Of a stretch of 64,000 nt of DNA, positions 1 to 8,298 are shown piece after piece. Each line of letters begins with the position of its first letter. Position 1 is the stretch's first letter. The stretch is taken from contig NZ_JASHKN010000001.1 in the NCBI RefSeq assembly GCF_030056735.1, positions 806,001 through 870,000 on the forward strand, written 5' to 3'. Position numbers and translations under genes: made by a program. The notes beneath the pieces were generated by a model. It had not been told where the DNA came from, did not search any database, and worked only from the letters and a program-made list of their open reading frames with translations. This DNA is from Rhodococcus sp. IEGM 1409. GTDB lineage: Bacteria; Actinomycetota; Actinomycetes; Mycobacteriales; Mycobacteriaceae.

Positions 1-601
1 CTTGCTTGCTCATCCAGTCGATGACCTCGACCGAATCCTGTTGCTCACGCTTGCCGAGCACGTCCCAATTACCTTGGGAGAAGCCGGTTCCACGCGCGTC
101 GACCACAACCTGTGTATATCCGTTCTGGACCAGATCACGGTTGACGCCGAGGACCCTGGCACCTCCGCCGGCGATGACGCCCGTCAACTCCGACACTCCG
201 TCGAACGGCGCCGCAAGGTCGAGCGAGTTCGCCACGTCCATCAACGTCTCACCCACCTGCGGGATCGACAGAGCTGAATCCACCAGTGTGTCCAGCAGTT
301 TCGTGTACGGCGTGATGTTGAGGACCGAAGGCGTCTTCGATTCCACGGCCCGCCCGGATTCATCCGCCGGTCGGTACACATTCGCTTGCAGAACTGTGCC
401 GTCACTCATCGTGATGGGCACGTCCCACTCGATGGAGACCCCCGGATACTGCGGCGTCGCCTCCGTTGCCGCGAGCCAAGCCTGCCCGTCCGGCCCTCCC
501 GTCGGATCCGCAGAAGCGATGGCACTCGGCACCGTCAATCCCACGACGCACAGCCCCACCGCAATCGTTGTCGACCTTCGACGTAGAAGTCGTGTCCTCA
601 C
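1..601 (-). CDS. CocE/NonD-type secreted hydrolase, N-terminal part (cut by window edge)
   Basis: The reverse strand is open from a GTG at 601 to the left edge. It begins with a classic signal peptide: an MRTRLLRRR basic stretch, a hydrophobic core, then a likely cut after SAIASA. The mature part has the CocE/X-Pro dipeptidyl-peptidase (S15) start pattern 'ITMSDGTVLQANVYRP' and further on 'VVVDARGTGFSQGNWD', the strand and oxyanion region of this alpha/beta-hydrolase family. The nucleophile elbow should lie just outside the window, so the active site cannot be checked. The product is probably an exported esterase or acyl/peptidyl hydrolase; the substrate is unknown. An upstream in-frame GTG exists, but the 601 start places the signal peptide correctly. 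Confidence 0.8.
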   Translation of the reverse strand, partial: MRTRLLRRRSTTIAVGLCVVGLTVPSAIASADPTGGPDGQAWLAATEATPQYPGVSIEWDVPITMSDGTVLQANVYRPADESGRAVESKTPSVLNITPYTKLLDTLVDSALSIPQVGETLMDVANSLDLAAPFDGVSELTGVIAGGGARVLGVNRDLVQNGYTQVVVDARGTGFSQGNWDVLGKREQQDSVEVIDWMSKQ

Positions 602-693
602 GAAAACCCCAGTTTTCTGTTGTGATGACCCAGCCCTGCCCCCACGACAGTGACCGGTGTCACTAACTTACCGGATAGTAACTTCCGTCCCAT

Positions 694-1665
694 ATGTCGT
701 CAATAGGTCTGAATGCCGACCGGACGGCTAGCTTTGAAGATGTGTCACGATCACCCCTTCCCGTCCGCGACGGCCTGAACCCCAGTCGCATCCGTCAGCC
801 CGACGACGGCATGTGGGCGACGACGCTCGACTACCTGCTCGAACGATTTCCCCAGGACGCCGTCCGGTTGCGAGAGAAAGTCGCAGCCGGGGAGGTCGTC
901 GACGAGAAGGGCGTCGGAATCACCGAGACGAGCGCTTTCGCTCCCCGGCGGTTCGTCTACCTGTACCGCGACCCTCCCGTCGAAACGCGGGTGCCGTTCG
1001 AGATCGACATCCTGCACCGGGACGAGAACATCCTTGTCGTGGACAAGCCGCACTTCCTCGCGAGCACCCCGCGCGGGCGATACATCGCCGAATCGGCATT
1101 GGTCCGCTTGCGTCGGGACCTCGATCTGCCGGAGCTCAGTCCAGCTCATCGCCTCGATCGCGTCACGGCAGGACTGCTGCTGTTCACCGTGCATCAGGCG
1201 GCCCGGCGCGGCTACCAGACGATGTTCGCCGAGCGCCGCGTCGCCAAGGAGTACGAGGCCATCGCGCGTTACGACGCTCAGGTGAGCACTCCCGTAGTCG
1301 TGCGCAGTCGCATCGTGAAAGAACGCGGGGTGCTCAAGGCCGAGGAGATCGAGGGCGAGCCCAACAGCGAGTCGCGGATCGAACTGATCGAGACGCGGGA
1401 CGGATTCGCGCGGTACCGGTTGATCCCCCATACCGGCAAGACCCATCAACTTCGCCTGCACATGAGCGCTGTCGGGCTCCCGATCCACGGCGACAACTTC
1501 TATCCCCACTTCTACGACGTTGCCGCAGAAGATTATTCGAATCCGCTGCGCCTGCTGTCGAAGGTTCTCGAGTTCGAGGATCCGTTGACCGGCCGGCTAC
1601 AACGGTTCGAAAGTAGGCGGACCCTGTCCTGGCCACACGAATCAGCCCGTGGCGACTCGCCGTAG
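694..1665 (+). CDS. RluA-family pseudouridine synthase
   Basis: The 323-residue protein should isomerise uridine to pseudouridine in rRNA or tRNA. The family signature HRLDR is at residues 152-156 with catalytic Asp155. It is preceded by 'ENILVVDKPH' and followed by 'TGKTHQLRLHM', both typical of RluA/RluC/RluD proteins. No complete S4 domain is obvious at the N terminus. Translation may start at ATG 694 or at the in-frame GTG 742, which removes a poorly conserved leader; neither has a strong ribosome site. It stands alone between the secreted hydrolase (divergent) and the CYTH-CHAD gene. The exact RNA target cannot be assigned from sequence. Confidence 0.88.
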   Translation: MSSIGLNADRTASFEDVSRSPLPVRDGLNPSRIRQPDDGMWATTLDYLLERFPQDAVRLREKVAAGEVVDEKGVGITETSAFAPRRFVYLYRDPPVETRVPFEIDILHRDENILVVDKPHFLASTPRGRYIAESALVRLRRDLDLPELSPAHRLDRVTAGLLLFTVHQAARRGYQTMFAERRVAKEYEAIARYDAQVSTPVVVRSRIVKERGVLKAEEIEGEPNSESRIELIETRDGFARYRLIPHTGKTHQLRLHMSAVGLPIHGDNFYPHFYDVAAEDYSNPLRLLSKVLEFEDPLTGRLQRFESRRTLSWPHESARGDSP

Positions 1666-1740
1666 GAACCCCGGACCCTTCCACTGCGCGTCCGATACCG
1701 GGAGGATGGAAGCGCAGACCGCACCGCAAGAGGAGACCAG

Positions 1741-3276
1741 ATGAGCAAGACCGCTGACGTACCCGAAGCCGTACGGGAGATCGAGCGTAAGTACGAGGCG
1801 CCGGCCGAGCAGGAAGTTCCCGCACTGGGTGGGCTTCCCGGTGTTGTCGGTGAGCCGGTCCACGACTCGATACAGCTCTCTGCCACCTACTTCGACACCG
1901 CCGACTACCGGTTGCTCGCCGAAAAGATCACGCTGCGCAAGCGTGAGGGCGGCGATGACGCGGGATGGCACATGAAACTTCCCGCAGGCCAGGACACTCG
2001 GACCGAAATCCAGCTTCCACCGGACGAGAGCACCGATGTTCCCTCACCGCTGTCGAGTCTGATCCGGGCGATCATCCGCGGACACGATCTGGTGCCGGTC
2101 GCCCTGATCATCACCGATCGGGAGCGCACCAGGCTCAACGGCGAAAACGGTGTTCTGCTTGCCGAAGTGGTCTCCGACACCGTCATCGCATGCAAGGCAG
2201 ACGGTTCCGGCGAGTCGACGTGGCAGGAAGTCGAGGTCGAACAAGGCGCCGGCGGACAAGACCTGGCCGACGCAATCGAGTCGGTTCTACTGGACGCCGG
2301 ACTCGAGCGTTCTGCGAGTCCGTCCAAACTCAAACGCGCACTGGGCACTTCGGTCACGCCGTACGTCGGCCACGAGGTCACCACGGGCAAAGCGTCGAAT
2401 CCGCGGATTCTGTTGCGTAATTACCTCATCGGACAACTACGCGCACTGGTTGCAGCGGATCTCGGGACGCGTCGGACCGACGACGAAGCCGTTCACGACT
2501 TCCGGGTCGCAGCACGTCGCATCCGAAGCGCTCTTCAGTCCTACGCCGGCCACTCCCCCAAGATCGACGATCTCGTCACGGATCTGCGGTGGATCGGTGG
2601 AAAGTTCGGCGACGCCCGCGACGTCGAGGTCCAATGGGAGCGTCTTGTGGAACGCCTCGGCGAAATCGACGAGATGCCCGAACGAGAAGCTGTGCGAGCT
2701 CGAATCGACGAGTTCTTCTCGGCGCGCGGTGAAACCGCACAGGAAACAGCCCTCGAAGCGCTCGATTCCGAGCGCTACACCACACTGCTCGATCGCCTCG
2801 ACGAGTACATCGGCGACCTCGAGTTCGACACAGTCGCGCACCGCGTGGGAAAGAAGGCGTCGGCACGAGAGTTGGCTCATACCCTGCGCCACCTGGCGCA
2901 CAAGGTGGGTAAGCGAGTCGATCACGTCTTCGACGCCGATACCCGCAACGATCGTGACGAGCGAATGCACCGCGCCCGCAAGGGAGCCAAGCGGATGAAG
3001 TACGCGATCGAGGTCATGGAACCCGTGTCGAAGAGTCGAGCCAAGCGCGCCTTGAAGCATTTCAGCCACTTCCAGGACGTTCTCGGCGAGCATCAGGATT
3101 CCGTTGTCGCCCAACATCATCTGCTCGAAATTGCTGCGGAGCAGGAACACACTTCATTGACCAGCTTCGGATTGGGCATGGCCTATCGGCGAGAACTGGA
3201 AATCGCCGACGGGCAATCAACCCAGCTGCGCAAGACATGGAAGGAAGCCGTGAAGTCAGCGTCGTCACTCTGGTGA
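1741..3276 (+). CDS. CYTH and CHAD domain protein
   Basis: This 511-residue protein joins an N-terminal CYTH (triphosphate tunnel metalloenzyme) domain, about residues 10-205, to a C-terminal CHAD helical domain, about 215-500. The ExExK signature is E13-I-E15-R-K17. The CHAD half has its conserved histidines and basic residues, for example 'AVHDFRVAARRIRSAL' and 'RMHRARKGAKRMKYAIE'. CYTH domains hydrolyse triphosphates or polyphosphate and CHAD domains bind polyphosphate, so a role in inorganic polyphosphate metabolism is likely (family knowledge). The ribosome site AAGAGGAGA lies just before the ATG. The universal stress gene follows 49 bases later on the same strand, which suggests a shared stress role. 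Confidence 0.92.
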   Translation: MSKTADVPEAVREIERKYEAPAEQEVPALGGLPGVVGEPVHDSIQLSATYFDTADYRLLAEKITLRKREGGDDAGWHMKLPAGQDTRTEIQLPPDESTDVPSPLSSLIRAIIRGHDLVPVALIITDRERTRLNGENGVLLAEVVSDTVIACKADGSGESTWQEVEVEQGAGGQDLADAIESVLLDAGLERSASPSKLKRALGTSVTPYVGHEVTTGKASNPRILLRNYLIGQLRALVAADLGTRRTDDEAVHDFRVAARRIRSALQSYAGHSPKIDDLVTDLRWIGGKFGDARDVEVQWERLVERLGEIDEMPEREAVRARIDEFFSARGETAQETALEALDSERYTTLLDRLDEYIGDLEFDTVAHRVGKKASARELAHTLRHLAHKVGKRVDHVFDADTRNDRDERMHRARKGAKRMKYAIEVMEPVSKSRAKRALKHFSHFQDVLGEHQDSVVAQHHLLEIAAEQEHTSLTSFGLGMAYRRELEIADGQSTQLRKTWKEAVKSASSLW

Positions 3277-3325
3277 CTTCGCTGTAACCAGTCGACCGAT
3301 CTCGATCATTTCAGAGGGAGTAGAC

Positions 3326-4216
3326 ATGAAAACACTTGCAGGACACCAGGATGTCGTCGCCGGCATCGACGGATCCGAGGCCTCCACGGCCGCTGCCCGG
3401 TGGGCCGCCTCGATCGCGAACGCGGTGAACTCACGACTGATTCTGGCGCACGCCCTGCCGCAAGAGGGCCCGATCTACAGTCCCGCTGCAGTGATGTTGC
3501 AGTCGCAGTTCCTCAGCCAGATCCGCGAAGACGGCGAAGCGATCGTCGAGGCCGCCGCCGCAGTGATTTCGGCCGAATTCCCGGAACTGACCATCGAATC
3601 CGAGATCGCGCCAGGGCCGGCGTCGACGCACATCCTCGAATCCTCAAATACCGCACGCCTGATCGTGTTGGGGTCGACCGGATCGGGCGCACTGCGCTCG
3701 CGGCTGCTCGGATCGACCGCACTGAAGGTGGCCAATCATGCAACCTGTCCGGTCACCGTGTGGCGTGGTTCAGCGCAGAATCCCGGTCCGGATCAACGTC
3801 CCGTCATCGTCGGAGTCGACGGAAGTGCATTGAGCAAGAAGGCCGTCGAGTACGCGTTTCGTTATGCCGATCAGTTCGACGCGCCGCTCATCGCGGTCCA
3901 CACCTGGCAGGGTTCGTCCACCTTCCGCGAAGGCGGAGCGGGAATCATGATCGACTGGGAGGCCGTCGAGCAGGAGGAATCGGCGCTGCTGGCAGAGAAT
4001 CTCGCGGGCATGGCCGATCAATACCCGGACGTACCCGTCACCCGCATCAGTGAACCCGGTGCCGCTGCCCCGGTCATGCTCAAATATGCCGACGACGCGC
4101 AGTTGATAGTTGTCGGAAGCCATGGCCGCAGCGCGATGGCCGGCGCCGTGATGGGCTCGACCAGCCAGAATCTACTGCACCATGCGCCGGGGCCGGTCAT
4201 GATTTGTCGTGCCTGA
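3326..4216 (+). CDS. Tandem UspA-domain universal stress protein
   Basis: The 296-residue cytoplasmic protein has two UspA domains, about 8-147 and 152-296. Each carries the ATP-binding glycine pattern: GSTGSGALRSRLLGS in the first and GSHGRSAMAGAVMGS in the second. Tandem-Usp proteins of this length are common in mycobacteria and rhodococci, where many are hypoxia or dormancy induced; the specific stimulus here is unknown. A good ribosome site (AGAGGGAG) precedes the ATG. It follows the CYTH-CHAD gene closely and ends at a strong hairpin. Confidence 0.93.
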   Translation: MKTLAGHQDVVAGIDGSEASTAAARWAASIANAVNSRLILAHALPQEGPIYSPAAVMLQSQFLSQIREDGEAIVEAAAAVISAEFPELTIESEIAPGPASTHILESSNTARLIVLGSTGSGALRSRLLGSTALKVANHATCPVTVWRGSAQNPGPDQRPVIVGVDGSALSKKAVEYAFRYADQFDAPLIAVHTWQGSSTFREGGAGIMIDWEAVEQEESALLAENLAGMADQYPDVPVTRISEPGAAAPVMLKYADDAQLIVVGSHGRSAMAGAVMGSTSQNLLHHAPGPVMICRA

Positions 4217-4222
4217 TCCCCA

Positions 4223-4266
4223 CCGTGCGCGGTTGAGGAGTCCAGGGGGTCCTCAACCGCGCACGG
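4223..4266. terminator. Bidirectional rho-independent terminator
   Basis: Perfect 17-bp arms (4223-4239 and 4250-4266) around a 10-base loop lie between the convergent usp and VIT genes. There is no long T-run on either side, but the stem is very strong and serves both strands. Confidence 0.8.
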
Positions 4267-4268
4267 GG

Positions 4269-5024
4269 TCAGCGGAGGCCCGTGCCCACCAACTGGCCTA
4301 CTCCGTACGTCACAGCCATCGCGAGCGCGCCGCCGATCACCACGCGCAGCACCGCTCTGGTCTTGCGGGCTCCACCGAGCGTCGCGCTGATCGTCCCGGT
4401 CAGTGCAAGTGCGATCAACACCGCGAAAAATGCGATGGGGACGCGGATACCCGTCGGCGGCAACAGAATCGCGACCAACGGGATCGCCGCGCCGATCGTG
4501 AACGAGATTGCCGACGAAATCGCTGCATGCCACGGATTGGTGAGATCGTCTGGATCGATACCCAATTCGACTTCGACGTGCGCCGCGAAGGCATCGTGCT
4601 CGGTCAATTCTTCGGCTACGCGGCGAGCCGTCTCCGGACTCAATCCCTTGTTCTCGTAGATCTCGGTCAGTTCCTGGAGTTCCGCCTCCGGGGTCTCGAG
4701 GAGTTCCTTCTTCTCCTTCTGCAGGAGTGCGCGTTCGGTATCCCGCTGGGCGCTGACCGAGACATATTCGCCCAACGCCATTGACACGGCGCCGGCGAGC
4801 AGACCTGCAAACCCGGCCGTGAAGATCGCGGAGCGCTCGGTTGTCGCTGCCGCAACACCGACCACGAGGCCTGCGGTCGAGACGATTCCGTCGTTTGCGC
4901 CCAGAACACCTGCACGCAGCCAGTTCAGGCGATTGTTCAAGCTCGGCGCGTGAGGTTCCGAGGCATGGGGTTCTGGTTCCCCACCGGGCGCTCCATCGGT
5001 CAACTGCACACTGTCTCCGGACAT
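4269..5024 (-). CDS. VIT1/CCC1-type transporter
   Basis: The 251-residue membrane protein belongs to the VIT1/CCC1 iron/manganese transporter family. The start of the first membrane segment reads 'LRAGVLGANDGIVSTAGLVVG', the family hallmark, followed by 'GAVSMALGEYVSVSAQRD'. A charged cytoplasmic helical region (about 100-160, rich in Glu, the usual metal-binding part) and three more C-terminal hydrophobic segments follow. It probably moves Fe2+ or Mn2+ out of the cytosol. It is a single gene facing away from the SDR gene; no metal-responsive operator was recognised upstream. Confidence 0.9.
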   Translation of the reverse strand: MSGDSVQLTDGAPGGEPEPHASEPHAPSLNNRLNWLRAGVLGANDGIVSTAGLVVGVAAATTERSAIFTAGFAGLLAGAVSMALGEYVSVSAQRDTERALLQKEKKELLETPEAELQELTEIYENKGLSPETARRVAEELTEHDAFAAHVEVELGIDPDDLTNPWHAAISSAISFTIGAAIPLVAILLPPTGIRVPIAFFAVLIALALTGTISATLGGARKTRAVLRVVIGGALAMAVTYGVGQLVGTGLR

Positions 5025-5155
5025 GGCAACAGATTAGGGCGATCAGTCCGGTTGCGATAGCAATCTGAGCCTGTCCTTCGCGCAGTGATATATTCCGACC
5101 GACATCCCAACCAAGCATTTGCTAGGTCAGGTATCGGCATACCCCTGGAGGCACT

Positions 5156-5914
5156 ATGAGCGCAGCACGCACCGCTTTTGTCAGCGGTGGAACCGGCGGA
5201 ATCGGGTCGGCGATCGCCTTGACTCTCGCCGAACGCGGACACGACGTCGCCTTCACCTACCGAAACAACAAGGACGCCGCCGAGCAACTGAGCGAGCAGA
5301 TTCGAACGCATGGAGTGCGCGCCCACGCGTACCCTCTCGACCTCACCGACGAGTTGTCGATCAGCGCTGCCGTGAGCGATGCGGTCAGTTATCTGGGCGG
5401 GTTGACGACGCTGGTCCACGCTGCCGGACCGCACGTCCCGATGACGCACCTCTCACGCGTTACGCCAGCGTTCTTCACCGAACAACTGAACCAGGAAGCC
5501 GCGGCGTTCTTCACACTCGTCCACACCGCCCTGCCTTCGCTGCGTGCATCTTCGGGTTCGGTGGTGGCAGTGACGACCGCGGCAACGGATCGTTTTCCTG
5601 TGCGTGACGGACTCTCCGCAGGTACCAAAGGGGCTGTCGAACAACTTGTTCGTGGATTCGCCGCAGAGGAAGGACGCTACGGCGTCCGGTTCAACTCCGT
5701 GGGCCCCGGTATGTTGACCGACGGAATGGCCGAGCGGCTGATCAACTCGGCCGAACTGGATCAGAGCGCACTCGACGTGACCATGAGCCGAATCCCGTTG
5801 AAGCGCTTCGGATCGGCAGCCGACATCGCTGAAGCCGTATGTTTCCTCGCAAGCGATGCCGCCGGATTCATCAGCGGCCAGAAGCTCAACGTCGACGGCG
5901 GCTACACCGTGTGA
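5156..5914 (+). CDS. SDR-family protein lacking the catalytic Tyr
   Basis: This 252-residue Rossmann protein has the classical SDR nucleotide-binding motif GGTGGIG (11-17), the 'HAAG' equivalent of NNAG (88-91) and a C-terminal 'GFISGQKLNVDGGYTV', as in FabG-like proteins. The active-site YxxxK is altered: Lys158 is kept in 'GLSAGTKGAV', but position 154 is Ser instead of Tyr, and the usual catalytic Ser region reads 'VVAVTTAATD'. It may bind NAD(P)H without normal oxidoreductase chemistry, or use another residue. The ribosome site CTGGAGG lies before the ATG. It converges with the TetR gene after only three bases. Confidence 0.85.
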   Translation: MSAARTAFVSGGTGGIGSAIALTLAERGHDVAFTYRNNKDAAEQLSEQIRTHGVRAHAYPLDLTDELSISAAVSDAVSYLGGLTTLVHAAGPHVPMTHLSRVTPAFFTEQLNQEAAAFFTLVHTALPSLRASSGSVVAVTTAATDRFPVRDGLSAGTKGAVEQLVRGFAAEEGRYGVRFNSVGPGMLTDGMAERLINSAELDQSALDVTMSRIPLKRFGSAADIAEAVCFLASDAAGFISGQKLNVDGGYTV

Positions 5915-5917
5915 GGA

Positions 5918-6550
5918 CTATCCGCCCAACTTGCGAAAGACCAGGCGCACGGCGAGTTCGAGATGCGCCATCACTTCGTCCGTCGTCATCCGGCCGGCAA
6001 CCCACGAGACGAGACTCGACATCCAGACGTCGTCGATGACCTTCACCGCGTCCATCTGCTGTTGCGAGACTTCCTCGACGCCGATCGCCTTCGCGAACAT
6101 CTCGGTCACGACCCCACCGAGCGCATTGAGTTCCGGAGTCGCCGACGCGTCCGCGAACATGTACGCCCGAACTAACGCTTCGTAACGGAGGTGATCGGTC
6201 TCGAGGACCTCCGTATTCTTGCGCAGCACAAACAGAATCCGGTCCGACGGAGTCTCTCCCGGGATTACAAAGTCCTTGAATCTGTCACGCAAACCCTCGA
6301 ACATCCACAACAATGCGACAACGAGCATGTGGTTCTTGGACGGGAAATACCGGTAAACAGTGCCGATCGCAACGCCGGCGCGATCGGCGACCGATCGCAT
6401 CTGCACCGCGTCGTAGCCGCCTTCGGAGGCGGATTCCATTGCGGCGTCGACAATCCGGCGAAAACGCGCTCGCTGCGACGGCGTCGTACGACGTCCGGTC
6501 ACCGAGCTACGTTCGACCACCGACTGGTCTGCCTTGTCGCCACCTGCCAT
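5918..6550 (-). CDS. TetR-family regulator, KstR-like
   Basis: The roughly 210-residue repressor has an N-terminal helix-turn-helix: 'RRIVDAAMESASEGGYDAVQ', then 'RSVADRAGVAIGTVYRYFPSK'. The ligand-binding half contains 'LVRAYMFADASATPELN' and 'VIDDVWMSSLVSWVAGR', which resemble the steroid-responsive KstR of mycobacteria. That suggests an acyl-CoA or steroid-type ligand (inference). The frame is open further upstream to 6676, but ATG 6550 gives the family length and is preceded by AAGGG. No steroid genes lie next to it, so it is probably a paralogue and not KstR itself. Confidence 0.85.
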   Translation of the reverse strand: MAGGDKADQSVVERSSVTGRRTTPSQRARFRRIVDAAMESASEGGYDAVQMRSVADRAGVAIGTVYRYFPSKNHMLVVALLWMFEGLRDRFKDFVIPGETPSDRILFVLRKNTEVLETDHLRYEALVRAYMFADASATPELNALGGVVTEMFAKAIGVEEVSQQQMDAVKVIDDVWMSSLVSWVAGRMTTDEVMAHLELAVRLVFRKLGG

Positions 6551-6622
6551 GTCCACAACCCTTATTCGACGTCGTTTTGCCGATCCCCAATGTAGTCGCC
6601 CACCGCAATTGTCGGGTGGATG

Positions 6623-6650
6623 ACTGCCCGCTTCCGAGTTGCCGGGCAGT
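6623..6650 (-). terminator. Terminator-like hairpin after the SEDS gene
   Basis: Perfect 8-bp arms ACTGCCCG (6623-6630) and CGGGCAGT (6643-6650) with a 12-base loop lie 48 bases past the SEDS stop on the reverse strand. There is no T-tract, so it may only weakly terminate, or could act as a protein site near the TetR promoter. Confidence 0.4.
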
Positions 6651-6697
6651 AGGACTGGTGAGATACGTCCGGCCATGCGCCAGTGATTCGGCTGCGA

Positions 6698-8197
6698 TCA
6701 GGAAGCGCGCCGGGGCCGATCGGGTCGGCCGCGTCTGCGTGGATCTTCCGACCAGTCACGCGACGGTGCGCGTCGGCCCGGAGCTTGAGTCCGGCGCTTG
6801 TCGGGTTGCGGTGCCCGTCGCTCCGGTCGGCGCTGACCACTAGGGACAGGCTGGGCGCGCCGAGCAGGAGGCCTACGTCGATCAGGCTGTGGTTTCTTCG
6901 CAACTCCGAACCGAGGCTTGCCGAAGACCAGCGGGATCCAACCGCGACCGCTGCTCTCGGCCGAGGCGACCGCCTCGGGCTCACGGAAGGCTGCATGAGC
7001 GATGAGCCCGAACATCAGCAAGGTCGTGATCATCGAGGTTCCGCCCGCCGAGATGAGCGGCAATTGCAGACCGGTCACCGGAATCAGGCCCACCACGTAA
7101 GCGATGTTGATGAACGCCTGGACGACGATCAACGTCGTTGCCGTCGCCGTCATGACTTTGAGGAACGGATCGGTGGACCGCCTGGCGATCCGCAACCCGA
7201 CGATCAGAACTGCGGCAAAGAGAGCTACGACGATCAGTGCGCCGACCAGACCCAACTCTTCACCGATCACGGCAAAAATGAAGTCGTTGTGTGCCTGCGG
7301 GAGGTAGCTCCATTTGGCGTCGGACTGGCCAAGACCGCGACCGAAAATGCCGCCGTTGGCCAATGCGTACTTGGCCTGAGTGCTCTGAAAGTTCAACCCC
7401 TGCGGGTCGAGGTCTGGATTCAGGAAGGCTTTGATGCGATCCGATCGGTAACCAGCAGTAAGCCCGAGCACGAGAAACGCGACTGCGGAACCGAGTGTGA
7501 GGCTGATGAACGTCTTCATCCGGAACAGTCCGAACCACAGCACCGACATGAAGATGATGCCGATCGTGATGGTGGTTCCGAGGTCCTTCTCCAACACCAC
7601 CAGGACCAGAACGAGCAGCGTCGTCCCGCCGATCACCGGCAACGCGCGGTTGACATCCATCCGCGCGTTCAAAAACGACGCAACCGTCGCTGCCGACCAG
7701 ATCGCCAAAGCAAGTTTGGCCAGCTCCGACGGCTGGAAGGAAATGCCCGCGATCACGAACCAGCTGCGAGCGCCCATCTGTTCCGAACCGATACCTGGAA
7801 TCAGCACCAGGACAAGCAGAACAAGACACAGGATCAGCAGCCACGGCGAAGCTCTGCGCATCGTTTCGGTCGGTAAGCGCACGACCGCCACGAACATCAC
7901 CAGACCGATCGCTGCGAACATGCACTGCGGCCAGAATCGGGCGTACGACGTCCCGGACAGAACGTAGGACTCGACGCCCGAAGACGAGAGCACCATCAGT
8001 AGTCCGAACGCGACGATCAGCACGACCAGACCGACGATCATGTGGAAATCGAACAGTGGCCGATTTGTCCATATCGCCGTTCGAGCGCGAAAAGGCGTCG
8101 ATGTGCGGTCACGTTTGTCCGACGATCCGCGGGGTGAGTTAACTGGCTCTCCACTCCCGCGACCGTTGGGCTTGTCTTCACTGCGACCGGTCACCAC
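6698..8197 (-). CDS. FtsW/RodA-family (SEDS) peptidoglycan polymerase
   Basis: The 499-residue protein has about ten membrane segments (about residues 50-415) between polar tails. Signature SEDS stretches are visible: 'FQPSELAKLALAIW', 'LEKDLGTTITIG', 'QAHNDFIFAVIGEELGLVGA' and 'TGLQLPLISAGGTSM'. SEDS proteins polymerise glycan strands from lipid II with a partner class B PBP. Here the gene stands alone, not in a dcw or rodA-pbpA cluster, and no PBP gene is near. The C-terminal tail of about 85 residues is unusually rich in Arg and Pro (RRP-type repeats). Two consecutive GTG codons at 8197 are the likely start. Confidence 0.9.
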   Translation of the reverse strand: MVTGRSEDKPNGRGSGEPVNSPRGSSDKRDRTSTPFRARTAIWTNRPLFDFHMIVGLVVLIVAFGLLMVLSSSGVESYVLSGTSYARFWPQCMFAAIGLVMFVAVVRLPTETMRRASPWLLILCLVLLVLVLIPGIGSEQMGARSWFVIAGISFQPSELAKLALAIWSAATVASFLNARMDVNRALPVIGGTTLLVLVLVVLEKDLGTTITIGIIFMSVLWFGLFRMKTFISLTLGSAVAFLVLGLTAGYRSDRIKAFLNPDLDPQGLNFQSTQAKYALANGGIFGRGLGQSDAKWSYLPQAHNDFIFAVIGEELGLVGALIVVALFAAVLIVGLRIARRSTDPFLKVMTATATTLIVVQAFINIAYVVGLIPVTGLQLPLISAGGTSMITTLLMFGLIAHAAFREPEAVASAESSGRGWIPLVFGKPRFGVAKKPQPDRRRPPARRAQPVPSGQRRPERRAPQPDKRRTQAPGRRAPSRDWSEDPRRRGRPDRPRRAS

Positions 8198-8298
8198 ACA
8201 AGTATCGTCCCATGACTCCTAACCCATGGGTAACACAAGTCCCACGAGTCACACGGTCGCTGCTTCCGAAGGACCTTGAAGGACCAAGAAAGGCCAGT

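Noticed and set aside
5918-6550. Naming the TetR gene kstR
   Set aside because: Similarity to KstR is real in two blocks, but there are no steroid genes next to it and no clear KstR operator was seen, so only 'KstR-like' is supported.
6683-7876. Long plus-strand open frame opposite the SEDS gene
   Set aside because: Low-complexity Arg/Asp/Gln composition and no domain; the reverse strand encodes a clear membrane protein.
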